Position numbers and translations under genes: made by a program. The notes below the pieces were generated by a model. That model had not been told where the DNA came from and made no database searches. It saw only the letters and a list, made by a program, of their open reading frames with translations. A DNA stretch of 64,000 nucleotides from Actinomadura viridilutea (GTDB taxonomy: Bacteria > Actinomycetota > Actinomycetes > Streptosporangiales > Streptosporangiaceae), in assembly GCA_003001795.1 (NCBI GenBank), contig PVNI01000003.1, positions 1-64,000 of the forward strand. Reading direction: 5' to 3'. This document shows positions 35,701 through 43,509 of this stretch, one piece after another (the stretch's first letter is position 1; each line of letters opens with the position of its first letter).

Positions 35701-37580
35701 AGGTCGGCGGCCCAGCACACCCGGGCCTCGCCGCCGGGCCGCAGGGCGTCCGGCCCCTCCGTGACGACGCCGACCGCGACGTCGGCGGCCAGCGCGGCGG
35801 CGTCGTCGGCGGCGGTGAGGACGAGCACCCCGTGGCCCTCCTCCTGGAGCCGCCGCACGTGCTCGGCGAGGGGGACGCCGCCGTCGAGCGCGTCGTCGGC
35901 GAGCGGCAGCAGCTCGGCGGTCGAGGGGTCGTCGGCGAGCAGCACGCGCAGGCCGCCGTCGCGGGCGGCGGTGAGCACCGCCTCGGCCAGGGGGTGCAGG
36001 CGGCGGCCGACGGTGACGCGGCCGATCGTGGCGCCGCGCCGGTCGGCCACGCGCGCCCGGGCGGCCTCGCCGTCGGCGCCGGCGAGCGGCTCCAGCCGCA
36101 GGCCCGCCTCGTCGGGCTCGCCCTCCATCCGCGGGTCGCGGTCCAGCAGCCGCGCCGCCGTCCGCCACGTCTCCGGGTCGTCCGCGGAGAGGATCTCCAG
36201 GTCGCGGCCGCACAGCACGGGCGCGTCCACCACCACCGCGCTGATCCGGTCGAACCGGTGGTAGCAGGAGCCGTCCAGCGGGACGACCCCGTCGTCGGCC
36301 AGCCGGCGGTCGAGCGTCGCGGCGAAGCCGGAGCGGCCGTACCGGGCGGCGCGGGGCACGGTGGCCCGGATGAGGTTCGCGGCCATGCCGGGGTCGCGGG
36401 TCAGGCCCAGCACGGCGGCGGCGCCGGCCAGCGTGGCCAGCGCGGACCGGTCGGCGGCCTTCTCGACCGGCCCCGCCGGCAGCGGGACGGGCCGCTCGGA
36501 GCGCGGCGGGGGCTCGTGCGGCAGCCCGGCGGCGCACAGCCGCGGATCCCACCGCAGCCACGCGGCGCGCCGGGCGTTCAGTTCGGCGATCACGAGGGCG
36601 CGGTACACGGCGTCGACGGCCAGCCCGGCCGGTTCCTGGGTGAGCCCGTGCAGGACGGCGTTGCCGACGGCGAGCACCATGTCGGCGCCGTGCTGCCCGA
36701 GCCGCCGCTCCAGCACGCCGCGCAGCCTCGGCTGGTGGTCCACCCAGGGCAGCACCATGCCCACCGCGCCCGGCAGGCGCGGCCAGCGCGTCAGCCGCCC
36801 GGTGGCGGCCAGCGCGAACGCCGCGCAGTCGGACGCCAGCGCGACCGTCTCGGCGATGATCGGGGCCCGGTCGGCGGGATGGGCGGACCTGGGGTACGGC
36901 GTGTCGGGCAGGTCGTGGTCCTCCTCCACCGCGGAGACCACGTCCACCAGCCGGTCCAGCGACACCGAGCCCTCGTCGAAGACGCACAGGATCTCCCCGG
37001 TGACCGCGTTGACCTGCGCCCAGTTCACGCCCTCCAGCCGCCGCACGGCGGCGCCGACCGCGCGGCGCAGCTCGGCGGCCTCGCGCGTCCGGCCGACGGC
37101 GTGGCCGTGCAGCTCGACGTAGGCGCGTCCCTCGCCGGCCCACACCCGCCGCCTGCCGCGCGGCCCGATCAGGTCCCGCAGCTCGGCGCGCCGCGGCGGC
37201 TCGACCGGCCGCGCCCACGCCGACAGCCGGGACAGCAGCGCGGACGGCCTCGACAGGCCCCGGGGACGGTGCAACGCGATCAGCCTGGGCGCCGACGCCG
37301 CCCCCGACAGCACCGCGACCAAGGGCAGGGACACCGCGTGCGGCAGGGACGGAGGCCGCGGCGGACCGTCCGGCGGCACGAGGCGGCGCAGGGGCGGGGG
37401 CGGGGCGGGCAGCGCGCCGGCGGCCCGACGGGAGGCCCTCGCCGCCAGTCCGGCGGCGTCCCCGGCCAGCCCGGCGGCTCCCTCGGCGAACCCGGCGGCG
37501 CCCCCTGCCAGCGCGGCGGTGCCGGCCGCGGCCCTCGGCACCATGCGCGCCGCCGAACGCAACAGTCCCATGAGAGGCAT
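32778..37580 (-). CDS. CtpI/CtpH-like large P-type cation ATPase
   Basis: 1600 residues, close to mycobacterial CtpI (about 1630). A long N-terminal half holds an Ala/Gly repeat leader (about 20-55), a degenerate HMA-like domain without CxxC, and further P-ATPase-like segments. The C-terminal half is a full pump: TGES, PEGLPLVATVAQLA, phosphorylation motif DKTGTLTEG, VITGDHPATAQAIAAE, and the hinge GDGANDAAAIRLADVGIG. The PEGLP sequence places it with P2-type pumps rather than CPx metal pumps; ion unknown (Mg2+ or Ca2+ proposed for relatives). ATG 37580 follows GAGGA. A G-tract operator candidate lies upstream. The stop is shared with a repeat array. Confidence 0.9.
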   Translation of the reverse strand: MPLMGLLRSAARMVPRAAAGTAALAGGAAGFAEGAAGLAGDAAGLAARASRRAAGALPAPPPPLRRLVPPDGPPRPPSLPHAVSLPLVAVLSGAASAPRLIALHRPRGLSRPSALLSRLSAWARPVEPPRRAELRDLIGPRGRRRVWAGEGRAYVELHGHAVGRTREAAELRRAVGAAVRRLEGVNWAQVNAVTGEILCVFDEGSVSLDRLVDVVSAVEEDHDLPDTPYPRSAHPADRAPIIAETVALASDCAAFALAATGRLTRWPRLPGAVGMVLPWVDHQPRLRGVLERRLGQHGADMVLAVGNAVLHGLTQEPAGLAVDAVYRALVIAELNARRAAWLRWDPRLCAAGLPHEPPPRSERPVPLPAGPVEKAADRSALATLAGAAAVLGLTRDPGMAANLIRATVPRAARYGRSGFAATLDRRLADDGVVPLDGSCYHRFDRISAVVVDAPVLCGRDLEILSADDPETWRTAARLLDRDPRMEGEPDEAGLRLEPLAGADGEAARARVADRRGATIGRVTVGRRLHPLAEAVLTAARDGGLRVLLADDPSTAELLPLADDALDGGVPLAEHVRRLQEEGHGVLVLTAADDAAALAADVAVGVVTEGPDALRPGGEARVCWAADLICTGGLGQAWRVVTAVGAAREASRRAVRLATGGSVLGALLVVTGRRGASPFNLAPMYSAALLALIGGVVAGRRLAARPAPPPSPRVPWHALDPRSAAEQARALRTEPRPERPPRRRVRVPEGAGRPAGLVADVARAVGHELRDPLTPVLVLGAAASAVVGSGVDAALVGGVMAGNALVSGLQRARAERALRGLLLDQRPPARRVREDGDRRPWDDPLVRRCEPVPCDTVSAAELRPGDVIALGPSDVVPADARLLAAVDLEVDEASLTGESLPVSKSVEAVPGAELAERTCMLYQDTTVLTGRAYAVVVATGAATQAGRAAALAGRGAAPSGVQAQLNELTRMSLPVTGLSGALVGVLGLLRGASVRQAVSSGVAVAVAAVPEGLPLVATVAQLAAARRLSRRNVLVRNSRTLGTMGRVDTLCFDKTGTLTEGRLRVTTVSGPDGTVGFDSAAGRRVLTAAARACPWGEGAARPRHATDRAVLDAAAAHLGSDDGWRLVHEVPFEPSRGFSAATGWDGDRPALVVKGAPEVVMERCRGVASGDAAEPMTPRRRAAARAVVRDLAERGLRVLAVAEGRTDASRLDEGRAALDGEPLTLVGFVGIADPPRRDAADAIRTLTEAGIRVVVITGDHPATAQAIAAELGVPHADRVLTGAALDRLSDRERAARIARTSVFARVGPEHKVSIVQALRRAGRVVAMTGDGANDAAAIRLADVGIGLGGGDSAAARSAADLILPGNDLPGITEALLEGRTLWQSVRNAVSILVGGNAGEIAFTVYGTAVGGRAPLSTRQLLLVNMLTDMLPALAVALAPPPDGGGARPSRRGPFGDPLHEAIAARGVVTAIGAIVAWQIGRLTGRRRRAGTMGLAALVVTQLAQTLQMGRHSPAVLATCAASVLLLAVVIETPGLSHFFGSVPLGPAAWTVVLGSAGAAAALSVFGPRLLRRLPAPTRLGAAAEPKAPSTPRVSGAVGALS

Positions 37581-37621
37581 CAGTCCTCGTCGCCTGCCGA
37601 CCGACGTGACGGTTGTGTGCC

Positions 37622-37635
37622 ATTACCCCCCGTAT
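37622..37635 (-). promoter_or_regulatory. CsoR/RcnR-type G-tract operator candidate
   Basis: On the minus strand this reads ATACGGGGGGTAAT: six Gs flanked by near-mirror AT-rich arms, as in type-2 CsoR/RcnR operators (TAC-G6-TA). It lies 42-55 bp before the ATPase start, in a locally AT-rich promoter region (37600-37690). The remainder of 37581-37794 shows no gene. Confidence 0.4.
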
Positions 37636-37794
37636 CAATATCGACACCAGATCAGCCGGAAATTGGCCGATTTTCTGGCACAAATGTCACGGGAACGTGG
37701 CGACAGACCGGCGACGGCGGCGTCGCGGGAGGAAGGCCGCGGGCGGCGCCCCGGCGACCGGTCCGGCCGCCGGGATGGCCGGGTGGCAGGCGGG

Positions 37795-38952
37795 TCAGGC
37801 CTGGACGACGGCGCCGCTGGACAGCAGCCCGTCGACGTCGTCGACGCCGAGTTCGGCGAGGATGTCGCGGCTGTGGGCGCCCGGCGCCGGAGGCAGGCCG
37901 CCGATCTCGGCGGACGTGCGGGAGAAGCGCGGCGCCGGGGCGGGCTGGCGGTGGCCGCCGCGTTCGACGAACACCTCCCGCGCCGTGTTGTAGGGGTGCT
38001 CGGCGGCCTCGCGCAGCGACAGCACGGGCGCCACGCAGGCGTCCCCCGGCAGGAAGATCTCCGCCCACTCGTCGCGCGTCCTGGTCTTGAACGCGGCGGC
38101 GAAGCGCTCGCGCAGCGCGGGCCAGTTCTCCGGATCGTCGCGGGACGGCAGGTCGGCCTCGTCCAGGCCGAGGCGGCGCAGGAACTCGGCGTAGAACTGG
38201 GGTTCGAGCGCGCCCACCGCGACGTGCCCGCCGTCGGCCGTCTCGTACACGTCGTACCAGGGGGCGCCGGTGTCGAGCAGGTTCACGCCGCGTTCGTCGC
38301 GCCACATGCCGCCCGCCAGGAACGCGTGGATGAACGTCGACAGGTGGGTCGTGCCGTCCACGATGGCGGCGTCCACGACCTGGCCGCGGCCGCTCGCGCG
38401 CGCCTCCAGCAGCGCCGCCAGCACGCCGACGACCAGGTACATGCTGCCGCCCGCGAAGTCGCCGAGCAGGTTCAGCGGGACCTGGGGAGGCCCGCCGGCG
38501 CGGCCGATGGCGTGCAGGGCGCCGGTGACGGCGATGTAGCCGATGTCGTGGCCGGCGCTTCGCGACAGCGGCCCCTCCTGGCCCCAGCCGGTCATCCGGC
38601 CGTACACCAGGGCGGGGTTGCGGGCCAGGCAGTCGTCGGGGCCGATGCCGAGCCGTTCGGTGACGCCAGGGCGGAAGCCCTCGATGAGCACGTCGGACCG
38701 TTCGACCATGCGCAGCACGACCTCGCGCCCCCGCTCGTTCTTCAGGTCGACCGCGATGGAGCGCTTGCCGCGTCCGAGGAAGTCGGCGGGCACGGCGTCC
38801 CTGCCCGGCGCGGCCGAGGAGGCCCGGTCGACGCGGACGACGTCGGCGCCCAGGTCGGCCAGCAGCATCCCGGCGAACGGCCCCGGCCCGATGCCGGCCA
38901 GCTCGATCACCCGCACGCCCGACAGCGGCCCCTTGCCCGCCGACTCGCCCAT
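37795..38952 (-). CDS. CaiB/BaiF CoA-transferase family, AMACR-like racemase
   Basis: 385 residues, family III CoA-transferase fold. Opens with GVRVIELAGIGPGPFAGMLL and LADLGADVVRVDRA, followed by LGRGKRSIAVDLKNERGREV. The stretch SAGHDIGYIAVTGALHAIG carries the His/Asp region, and NLLGDFAGGSMYLVVGVLAA the second Asp, as in alpha-methylacyl-CoA racemase. It probably epimerises 2-methyl-branched acyl-CoA, or transfers CoA. The AAAGGGG ribosome site precedes ATG 38952. Isolated gene; the acyl-CoA dehydrogenase at 10556 is too far away to pair with. Confidence 0.88.
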   Translation of the reverse strand: MGESAGKGPLSGVRVIELAGIGPGPFAGMLLADLGADVVRVDRASSAAPGRDAVPADFLGRGKRSIAVDLKNERGREVVLRMVERSDVLIEGFRPGVTERLGIGPDDCLARNPALVYGRMTGWGQEGPLSRSAGHDIGYIAVTGALHAIGRAGGPPQVPLNLLGDFAGGSMYLVVGVLAALLEARASGRGQVVDAAIVDGTTHLSTFIHAFLAGGMWRDERGVNLLDTGAPWYDVYETADGGHVAVGALEPQFYAEFLRRLGLDEADLPSRDDPENWPALRERFAAAFKTRTRDEWAEIFLPGDACVAPVLSLREAAEHPYNTAREVFVERGGHRQPAPAPRFSRTSAEIGGLPPAPGAHSRDILAELGVDDVDGLLSSGAVVQA

Positions 38953-39082
38953 CCGCGGCCCCTTTCGCCCGTCGCCCGTCGCGCCCGTCGCGCCGAACCG
39001 GGTTCAGTATCCCAAGTCTGCCCGACTCCGGTAAGCGACCCCTGACCCGCCCCGGCGGCTCCGCGGCGCGCCGAAGCCGGGG

Positions 39083-40726
39083 TCAGTCGGCTCGGGCGGT
39101 GAGAGTGATGGGCGTGCCGGGGTGGTGCTCGTCGTGGGCGCTGGACGCCACCAGCAGGCGGCCCTTGACGACGGACGTGCGCAGCGCCCCCTGGCTGTCC
39201 ACGTGGGGCACCAGGCCCGGCCCGGCGGCGGCGAGGTAGTACCAGCGTCCGGACGGGGCCTGCCACCACGTGCCGCTGACCGGGTTCGCCACGTCGCAGC
39301 TGCCGGTGGCGTGGTGCTCTTCGCCGTGCAGCAGCGTGGCCTCGCCCGCCGGGGCGCCTCCGGCGAAGGACAGGCTGGTGCACACCCACTGGGCGGAGCC
39401 GCCGCCGTGAGGCAGCGTGCCCGTCCAGAACTGCCGGGCCGCCGCCTGGGTGACGGGGCGCTCGGGGCGGGGCAGCGCGCACGCCAGGCGCCGCCACAGG
39501 CGCGTGCCGTCGGCGCTGAGCGGCGGCGCGGCGTGCTCGCTCGCCACCTGCCGGAGGGAGCGCTCGACGGGGCGGGGCGTGGTGGGACGCTGGGTCAGGA
39601 CGGCGGGGCGGGGGAACCCGAGGTCGCCCACGGTGCGGTCGCCGTCCGCCCCTTCGAGGCGCAGGAGCGGGCCGCGCCCGCACGGCGTGGCGGGGGCGGG
39701 CACCCGTTCGGTGACGCCGGCCGTCACCTTCACCTTGCGGCCGCCGGGGGTCCGGGCGCGGGTGTCCCAGGGGGACAGCAGGTAGCGGCCGCCGCCCAGC
39801 GGCAGCGGCGTCGAGCCGTCGTCCGCGGCGGCGGTGAAGACCTCCATGCGCGGTCCGCGCTCGGTGTAGCGGGCGACGCGGTCGCCGTTGCGCAGCAGCG
39901 CGGTGGGGACGCCGTCGACGCGCCCCGCGTACAGCAGCTGCGCGCCGATGGCGCCTTCGCCGCGCGGGCGCGGCGCGGCGGTCGAGCGGGCCCAGGCGCT
40001 CAGCGCCCGCCCGGTGAACGCCCGGTCCCCGGTCAGGTCGCCGCGGGCGGGCCAGACGTCCAGGCGGTGGGGGCCGCCGCGCCACGCGTTGGGATCGGCG
40101 ACCACGAGGTGCAGCCCGCGCCCCTGGGACGCACCGCCCGCGAGCGAACCGTCCCTCTCGGTGACCACGAGGGCGCCGACCAGGGCGGCGGTCAGCGCCA
40201 CGGCGGCGGCGACGGGGATCAGCGGGCGGCGGCGCACCGGGCGGTCCAGGCCCGGGCCGAAGGTGAAGGCGTCCGGTGGCTGGACGTCCGGCAGGTCGGC
40301 GGCGTCGGCGGCGTCGATCACCGGCCAGGGATCGCGGATGCGCAGCCGCAGCAGCTGGTCGCGCACCGCGTACCGGCGCATGCCCGCGACCCGCCGCAGC
40401 ACCCAGGCCACGCGCACGGGCGGGTCGAGGTCGGCGAGGGCGGCCGTCAGCGCCGCGTCCGGCATGCGGGCGGGCAGCGCGCGCAGCCACGGGCCCAGTC
40501 CGATGCGCAGCCTGCGGGGCGGGCGCATCGCCCGGCGCAGCACACGGGTCCGCTGCCGGGCCAGGTCGCCGCGCGGGCGGCGGGTGACCGCGTCGTCGAC
40601 GATCCGCCGGGCGATCGCCATCCGGTAGACGCGGCGCGGTCGGCCCGGCTGAACAAAATACGCCAACCGGACCAGATCCCGATAATGCGTGTCCGCCCCG
40701 TTTCTCGTCGCCACTTTCTCCGGCAT
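39083..40726 (-). CDS. Single-pass membrane-anchored protein of unknown function
   Basis: 547 residues. N-terminal cytosolic part is Arg-rich and helical (YRDLVRLAYFVQPG, then RRVYRMAIARRIVDDAV), reminiscent of sigma-factor-like or anti-sigma-type actinobacterial proteins. One membrane helix (about 170-195: LIPVAAAVALTAALVGALVV) is followed by a ~350-residue extracellular, beta-rich region that I do not recognise (includes YYLAAAGPGLVPHVDS). ATG 40726 has GAGGAG upstream. Could be a sensor or cell-surface regulator. A hairpin overlaps its stop near 39048-39085. Confidence 0.75.
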   Translation of the reverse strand: MPEKVATRNGADTHYRDLVRLAYFVQPGRPRRVYRMAIARRIVDDAVTRRPRGDLARQRTRVLRRAMRPPRRLRIGLGPWLRALPARMPDAALTAALADLDPPVRVAWVLRRVAGMRRYAVRDQLLRLRIRDPWPVIDAADAADLPDVQPPDAFTFGPGLDRPVRRRPLIPVAAAVALTAALVGALVVTERDGSLAGGASQGRGLHLVVADPNAWRGGPHRLDVWPARGDLTGDRAFTGRALSAWARSTAAPRPRGEGAIGAQLLYAGRVDGVPTALLRNGDRVARYTERGPRMEVFTAAADDGSTPLPLGGGRYLLSPWDTRARTPGGRKVKVTAGVTERVPAPATPCGRGPLLRLEGADGDRTVGDLGFPRPAVLTQRPTTPRPVERSLRQVASEHAAPPLSADGTRLWRRLACALPRPERPVTQAAARQFWTGTLPHGGGSAQWVCTSLSFAGGAPAGEATLLHGEEHHATGSCDVANPVSGTWWQAPSGRWYYLAAAGPGLVPHVDSQGALRTSVVKGRLLVASSAHDEHHPGTPITLTARAD

Positions 40727-41133
40727 CGCGCCAGCTCCTCAGGCCGCGAGGGACAATGTCGTCAGTGCGGACCAGAGATTAGAGAGGGCCGTCGGCACCC
40801 GGCGCGCTTTTGGTGGAACGATTAACCGAGGCGCCGGACAATTCACGGAATTCCCCGACGAACGCCGCGTGACGATCGCTCATGGATTTCGCCGCGAACG
40901 CGCCTCGCGCGACGCGACGCCTCAGGCGCGGAGCGCCTCACCGCGCTCGGCACCCGACATGACCGCGGATCGCCGCCGTCGCCGCGGAATCGCCGGAACG
41001 ATTTGAACCGGACCGATATGAACCGGAACGAGACGAACGCGAGGCGGGCCCGGTACGTCCTACCCTGTGGGATCGCCCTGGGATCGCTGTGGGATCGCCG
41101 ACGCGACCGGGGACCGGCGCCGAGAAGTTCGAG
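40727..41133. other. Divergent intergenic region with an 11-12 bp triplication
   Basis: About 400 bp between two divergent membrane-protein genes. A duplicated TGAACCGGA is seen near 41005-41030. At 41065-41099 three copies of TGTGGGATCGCC-like units lie just before the M50 gene. One copy supplies an in-frame GTG (41089) that could be an alternative start. Confidence 0.6.
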
Positions 41134-41907
41134 GTGGACGTGGACGTGGCAAGCGCTGACGCGGGCGGCATCGCCGAGCTGTGGGACCGGCTGACCGGGA
41201 CGCAGCCGGACCCGCCGTGGTGGCTGGTGGTCCTGGCCGCCCTGCCGGCGCTGGCCGCCGTCCTGCACGGCCCCACGTGGCGGGTGGCGCGCAACGTGGT
41301 CACCATCGCCCACGAAGGCGGGCACGCGCTGGCCGCCCTGCTCACCGCGCGCAAGCTCGACGGCATCAAGCTGCACTCCGACACCTCGGGCGTCACCGTC
41401 TCGCGCGGCAAACCGTACGGCCCCGGAATGGTGTTCACCGCGATGGCCGGCTACCTGGCTCCCCCGCTGCTCGGACTGCTGTTCGCCGCTTTGCTGGCCG
41501 GGGGCCGCGTCACGCTGATGCTGTGGTTCTCCCTGGCGCTGCTGGCCGGGATGCTCGTGATGATCCGCAACGTCTACGGGGCGCTGTCGGTGGCGGCCAC
41601 CGGCGCCGTCATCTTCGCCGTCTCGTGGTTCGGCGGCGACAAGACCCAGGCCGGGTTCGCCTATCTGGCCGCCTGGTTCCTGCTGCTGGCCGCGCCCCGT
41701 CCCGTCGTGGAGCTCCAGCGCATGCGGGCGCGCCGCATGGCCCCCTCCTCCGACGCCGACCAGCTGGCCCAGCTCACCGGCGTCCCGGGCCTGGCGTGGG
41801 TGGGCCTGTTCGCGACGGTGTCGCTGGCGGCGCTGGTGGCGGGCGCCGCGCTCATGGCCCCCGACGGGGCGTCCCTGCCCGACCTGCCCGGGCCGCCCGG
41901 CCTCTGA
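41134..41907 (+). CDS. M50B-family membrane metallopeptidase-like protein
   Basis: 257 residues from GTG 41134; GTG 41089 and GTG 41146 are also in frame and the start is uncertain. The zinc-binding HEGGHA motif sits in IAHEGGHALAALLTARKL near the N-terminus, followed by about six hydrophobic helices (YLAPPLLGLLFAALLAG, LMLWFSLALLAGMLVMI). This is the M50B site-2-protease-like fold, an intramembrane protease or a membrane protein that kept the motif. Downstream are a tiny basic ORF and the SWIM operon, all on the same strand. Confidence 0.82.
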   Translation: MDVDVASADAGGIAELWDRLTGTQPDPPWWLVVLAALPALAAVLHGPTWRVARNVVTIAHEGGHALAALLTARKLDGIKLHSDTSGVTVSRGKPYGPGMVFTAMAGYLAPPLLGLLFAALLAGGRVTLMLWFSLALLAGMLVMIRNVYGALSVAATGAVIFAVSWFGGDKTQAGFAYLAAWFLLLAAPRPVVELQRMRARRMAPSSDADQLAQLTGVPGLAWVGLFATVSLAALVAGAALMAPDGASLPDLPGPPGL

Positions 41908-41988
41908 TCGATCCCCGTGCGCCGGCCCCGTCCCGGGCCGGATGCGGCCAGAGGTGTGTTCCGGCGGCGGAACGGGCACCGAAGCGAC

Positions 41989-42099
41989 ATGGCCGTCAAG
42001 AAGCTGGACCGCAGCAAGTACCACCGCAAGCGCAAGGCCAGGATCCGCCGGAAGCGCCACCGCAGCCGCCCCACCACCGGCACGGGCCGCGGCCGCTGA
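41989..42099 (+). CDS. Very small basic protein, hypothetical
   Basis: 36 residues from ATG 41989, about half Lys/Arg/His, starting MAVKKLDRSKYHRKRKAR. It looks like a nucleic-acid-binding or ribosome-associated peptide but matches no ribosomal protein that I can name. Ribosome site weak. The ORF could also start upstream at 41917, which seems less likely. Codon third positions are GC-rich and Lys uses AAG, as in real genes here. Moderate confidence that it is translated. Confidence 0.42.
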   Translation: MAVKKLDRSKYHRKRKARIRRKRHRSRPTTGTGRGR

Positions 42100-42213
42100 C
42101 CGTCCGCTCCGCTCCGATCGGGCGTTCCCGCCGGTCGGCCGCCTTCCGCGGTCCGATCCGAGGAACGCCCCGGTCGTGGGGGAATGTCGGACCCGGCCGA
42201 TAGTTTCGGCCGT

Positions 42214-43509
42214 GTGAGCGATCGATGGGGTCGGGAGCAGGTGCTCGGGCTCGCGCCCGACGCGGCGTCGGCCAAGGCCGCCGCCGGGGTCGCCGAACCC
42301 GCCAAGTGGCGCGGGGCGGGCGCCGACGGCGAGTCGCTGTGGGGCGAGTGCAAGGGCAGCGGCAAGAGCGCCTACCGGACGTGCGTCGACCTGACCGAGC
42401 CGGCGTTCCGGTGCACCTGCCCCAGCCGCAAGTTCCCCTGCAAGCACGCCCTGGGGCTGCTCCTGCTGTGGAGCGACGGGGCGGTCGGCGGCGGGGACCG
42501 CCCGGCGTGGGCGGCCGAATGGGTCGACCAGCGGCGCGCCCGCGCCGCCAAGGCGCGCGACCGCACGTCCGCGGCGTCCAGGACCAGGGACCCCAAGACC
42601 GCCGAACGGCGGCGGCAGCGGGTCGACGACGGCCTCGCCGAGCTCGACCAGTGGCTGCGCGACCAGGTCGCCCAGGGTCTCGCGCAGGCCGAGCACGCGC
42701 CCTACCGGCTGTGGGACGACGTCGCCCGGCGCCTGGTGGACGCCCAGGCGGGCACGCTGGCCGGGCAGGTCAAGGGCTTGGCGGCGATCCCCCGGCGGCC
42801 GGGATGGCCCGACCGGCTCCTCGAGGAGTACGCGCTGCTGCGGCTTCTGGTGCGCGCCTACCAGCGCGGCGAGGAGCTCCCCGAGGCGCTGCGCGAGACG
42901 GTGCGGGCGCGGGTCGGGTTCACGCTGTCGCAGGACGAGGTGGCCGAGCGCGGTGAGCGGGTCCGCGACCGCTGGTGCGTGACGGGCCTGCACGACTCCG
43001 AGCAGGAGCGGCTCATCACCCGGCGGGTGTGGCTGCGGGGGCGCCGCACGCGGCGGCCCGCGCTGGTGCTGTCGTTCGCGGCGCCGGGGCGGCCGCTGGA
43101 CGCCTCGCTGATGGTCGGCACGGAGATCGACGCCGAGCTGCTGTTCTATCCGGGCGCGCAGCCGCTGCGGGCGCTGGTCGGCGAACGGCACGGCCCCGCC
43201 GTGCCCGCGGTGCCCGACGGCACGTCGATCCGCGGGTTCCTGGACGAGCACGCCGCCGCCCTGGCGCGCGATCCGTGGGTCGACCGCTGGCCGGTGACGC
43301 TGGCGGCGGTACGTCTGGCCCGCTCGGGGGACGGTGTCCTGCACGTCATGGACGAGGCGGGGGACGCGCTCCCGTTGCGGCCGACCGACCCGTGGCGGCT
43401 GCTGGCGGTCTCGGGCGGGCACCCGTTCACCTTCGCCGGGGAGTGGACGCCGCGCGGGCTGCGGCCCCTGGCGGCCTGGCACGAGGACGAGGGGATGGTG
43501 ATCCTGTGA
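42214..43509 (+). CDS. SWIM zinc-finger protein, first gene of the MoxR-VWA operon
   Basis: 431 residues. SWIM motif C-x-C-x6-C-x-H is visible as CTCPSRKFPCKH near residue 70, followed by ALGLLLLWSDGAV. The rest is helical, with a basic coil (about 110-145), then a C-terminal beta-rich part ending GEWTPRGLRPLAAWHEDEGM. SWIM domains bind nucleic acid or proteins; here it probably presents a substrate to the AAA+ partner. GTG 42214. The stop overlaps the next start (GTGA), beginning a five-gene chain. Confidence 0.86.
   Translation: MSDRWGREQVLGLAPDAASAKAAAGVAEPAKWRGAGADGESLWGECKGSGKSAYRTCVDLTEPAFRCTCPSRKFPCKHALGLLLLWSDGAVGGGDRPAWAAEWVDQRRARAAKARDRTSAASRTRDPKTAERRRQRVDDGLAELDQWLRDQVAQGLAQAEHAPYRLWDDVARRLVDAQAGTLAGQVKGLAAIPRRPGWPDRLLEEYALLRLLVRAYQRGEELPEALRETVRARVGFTLSQDEVAERGERVRDRWCVTGLHDSEQERLITRRVWLRGRRTRRPALVLSFAAPGRPLDASLMVGTEIDAELLFYPGAQPLRALVGERHGPAVPAVPDGTSIRGFLDEHAAALARDPWVDRWPVTLAAVRLARSGDGVLHVMDEAGDALPLRPTDPWRLLAVSGGHPFTFAGEWTPRGLRPLAAWHEDEGMVIL

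Noticed and set aside
37581..37690. AT-rich patch as horizontally acquired DNA
   Set aside because: Only about 100 bp, fits a promoter, and the genes on both sides have the usual GC.
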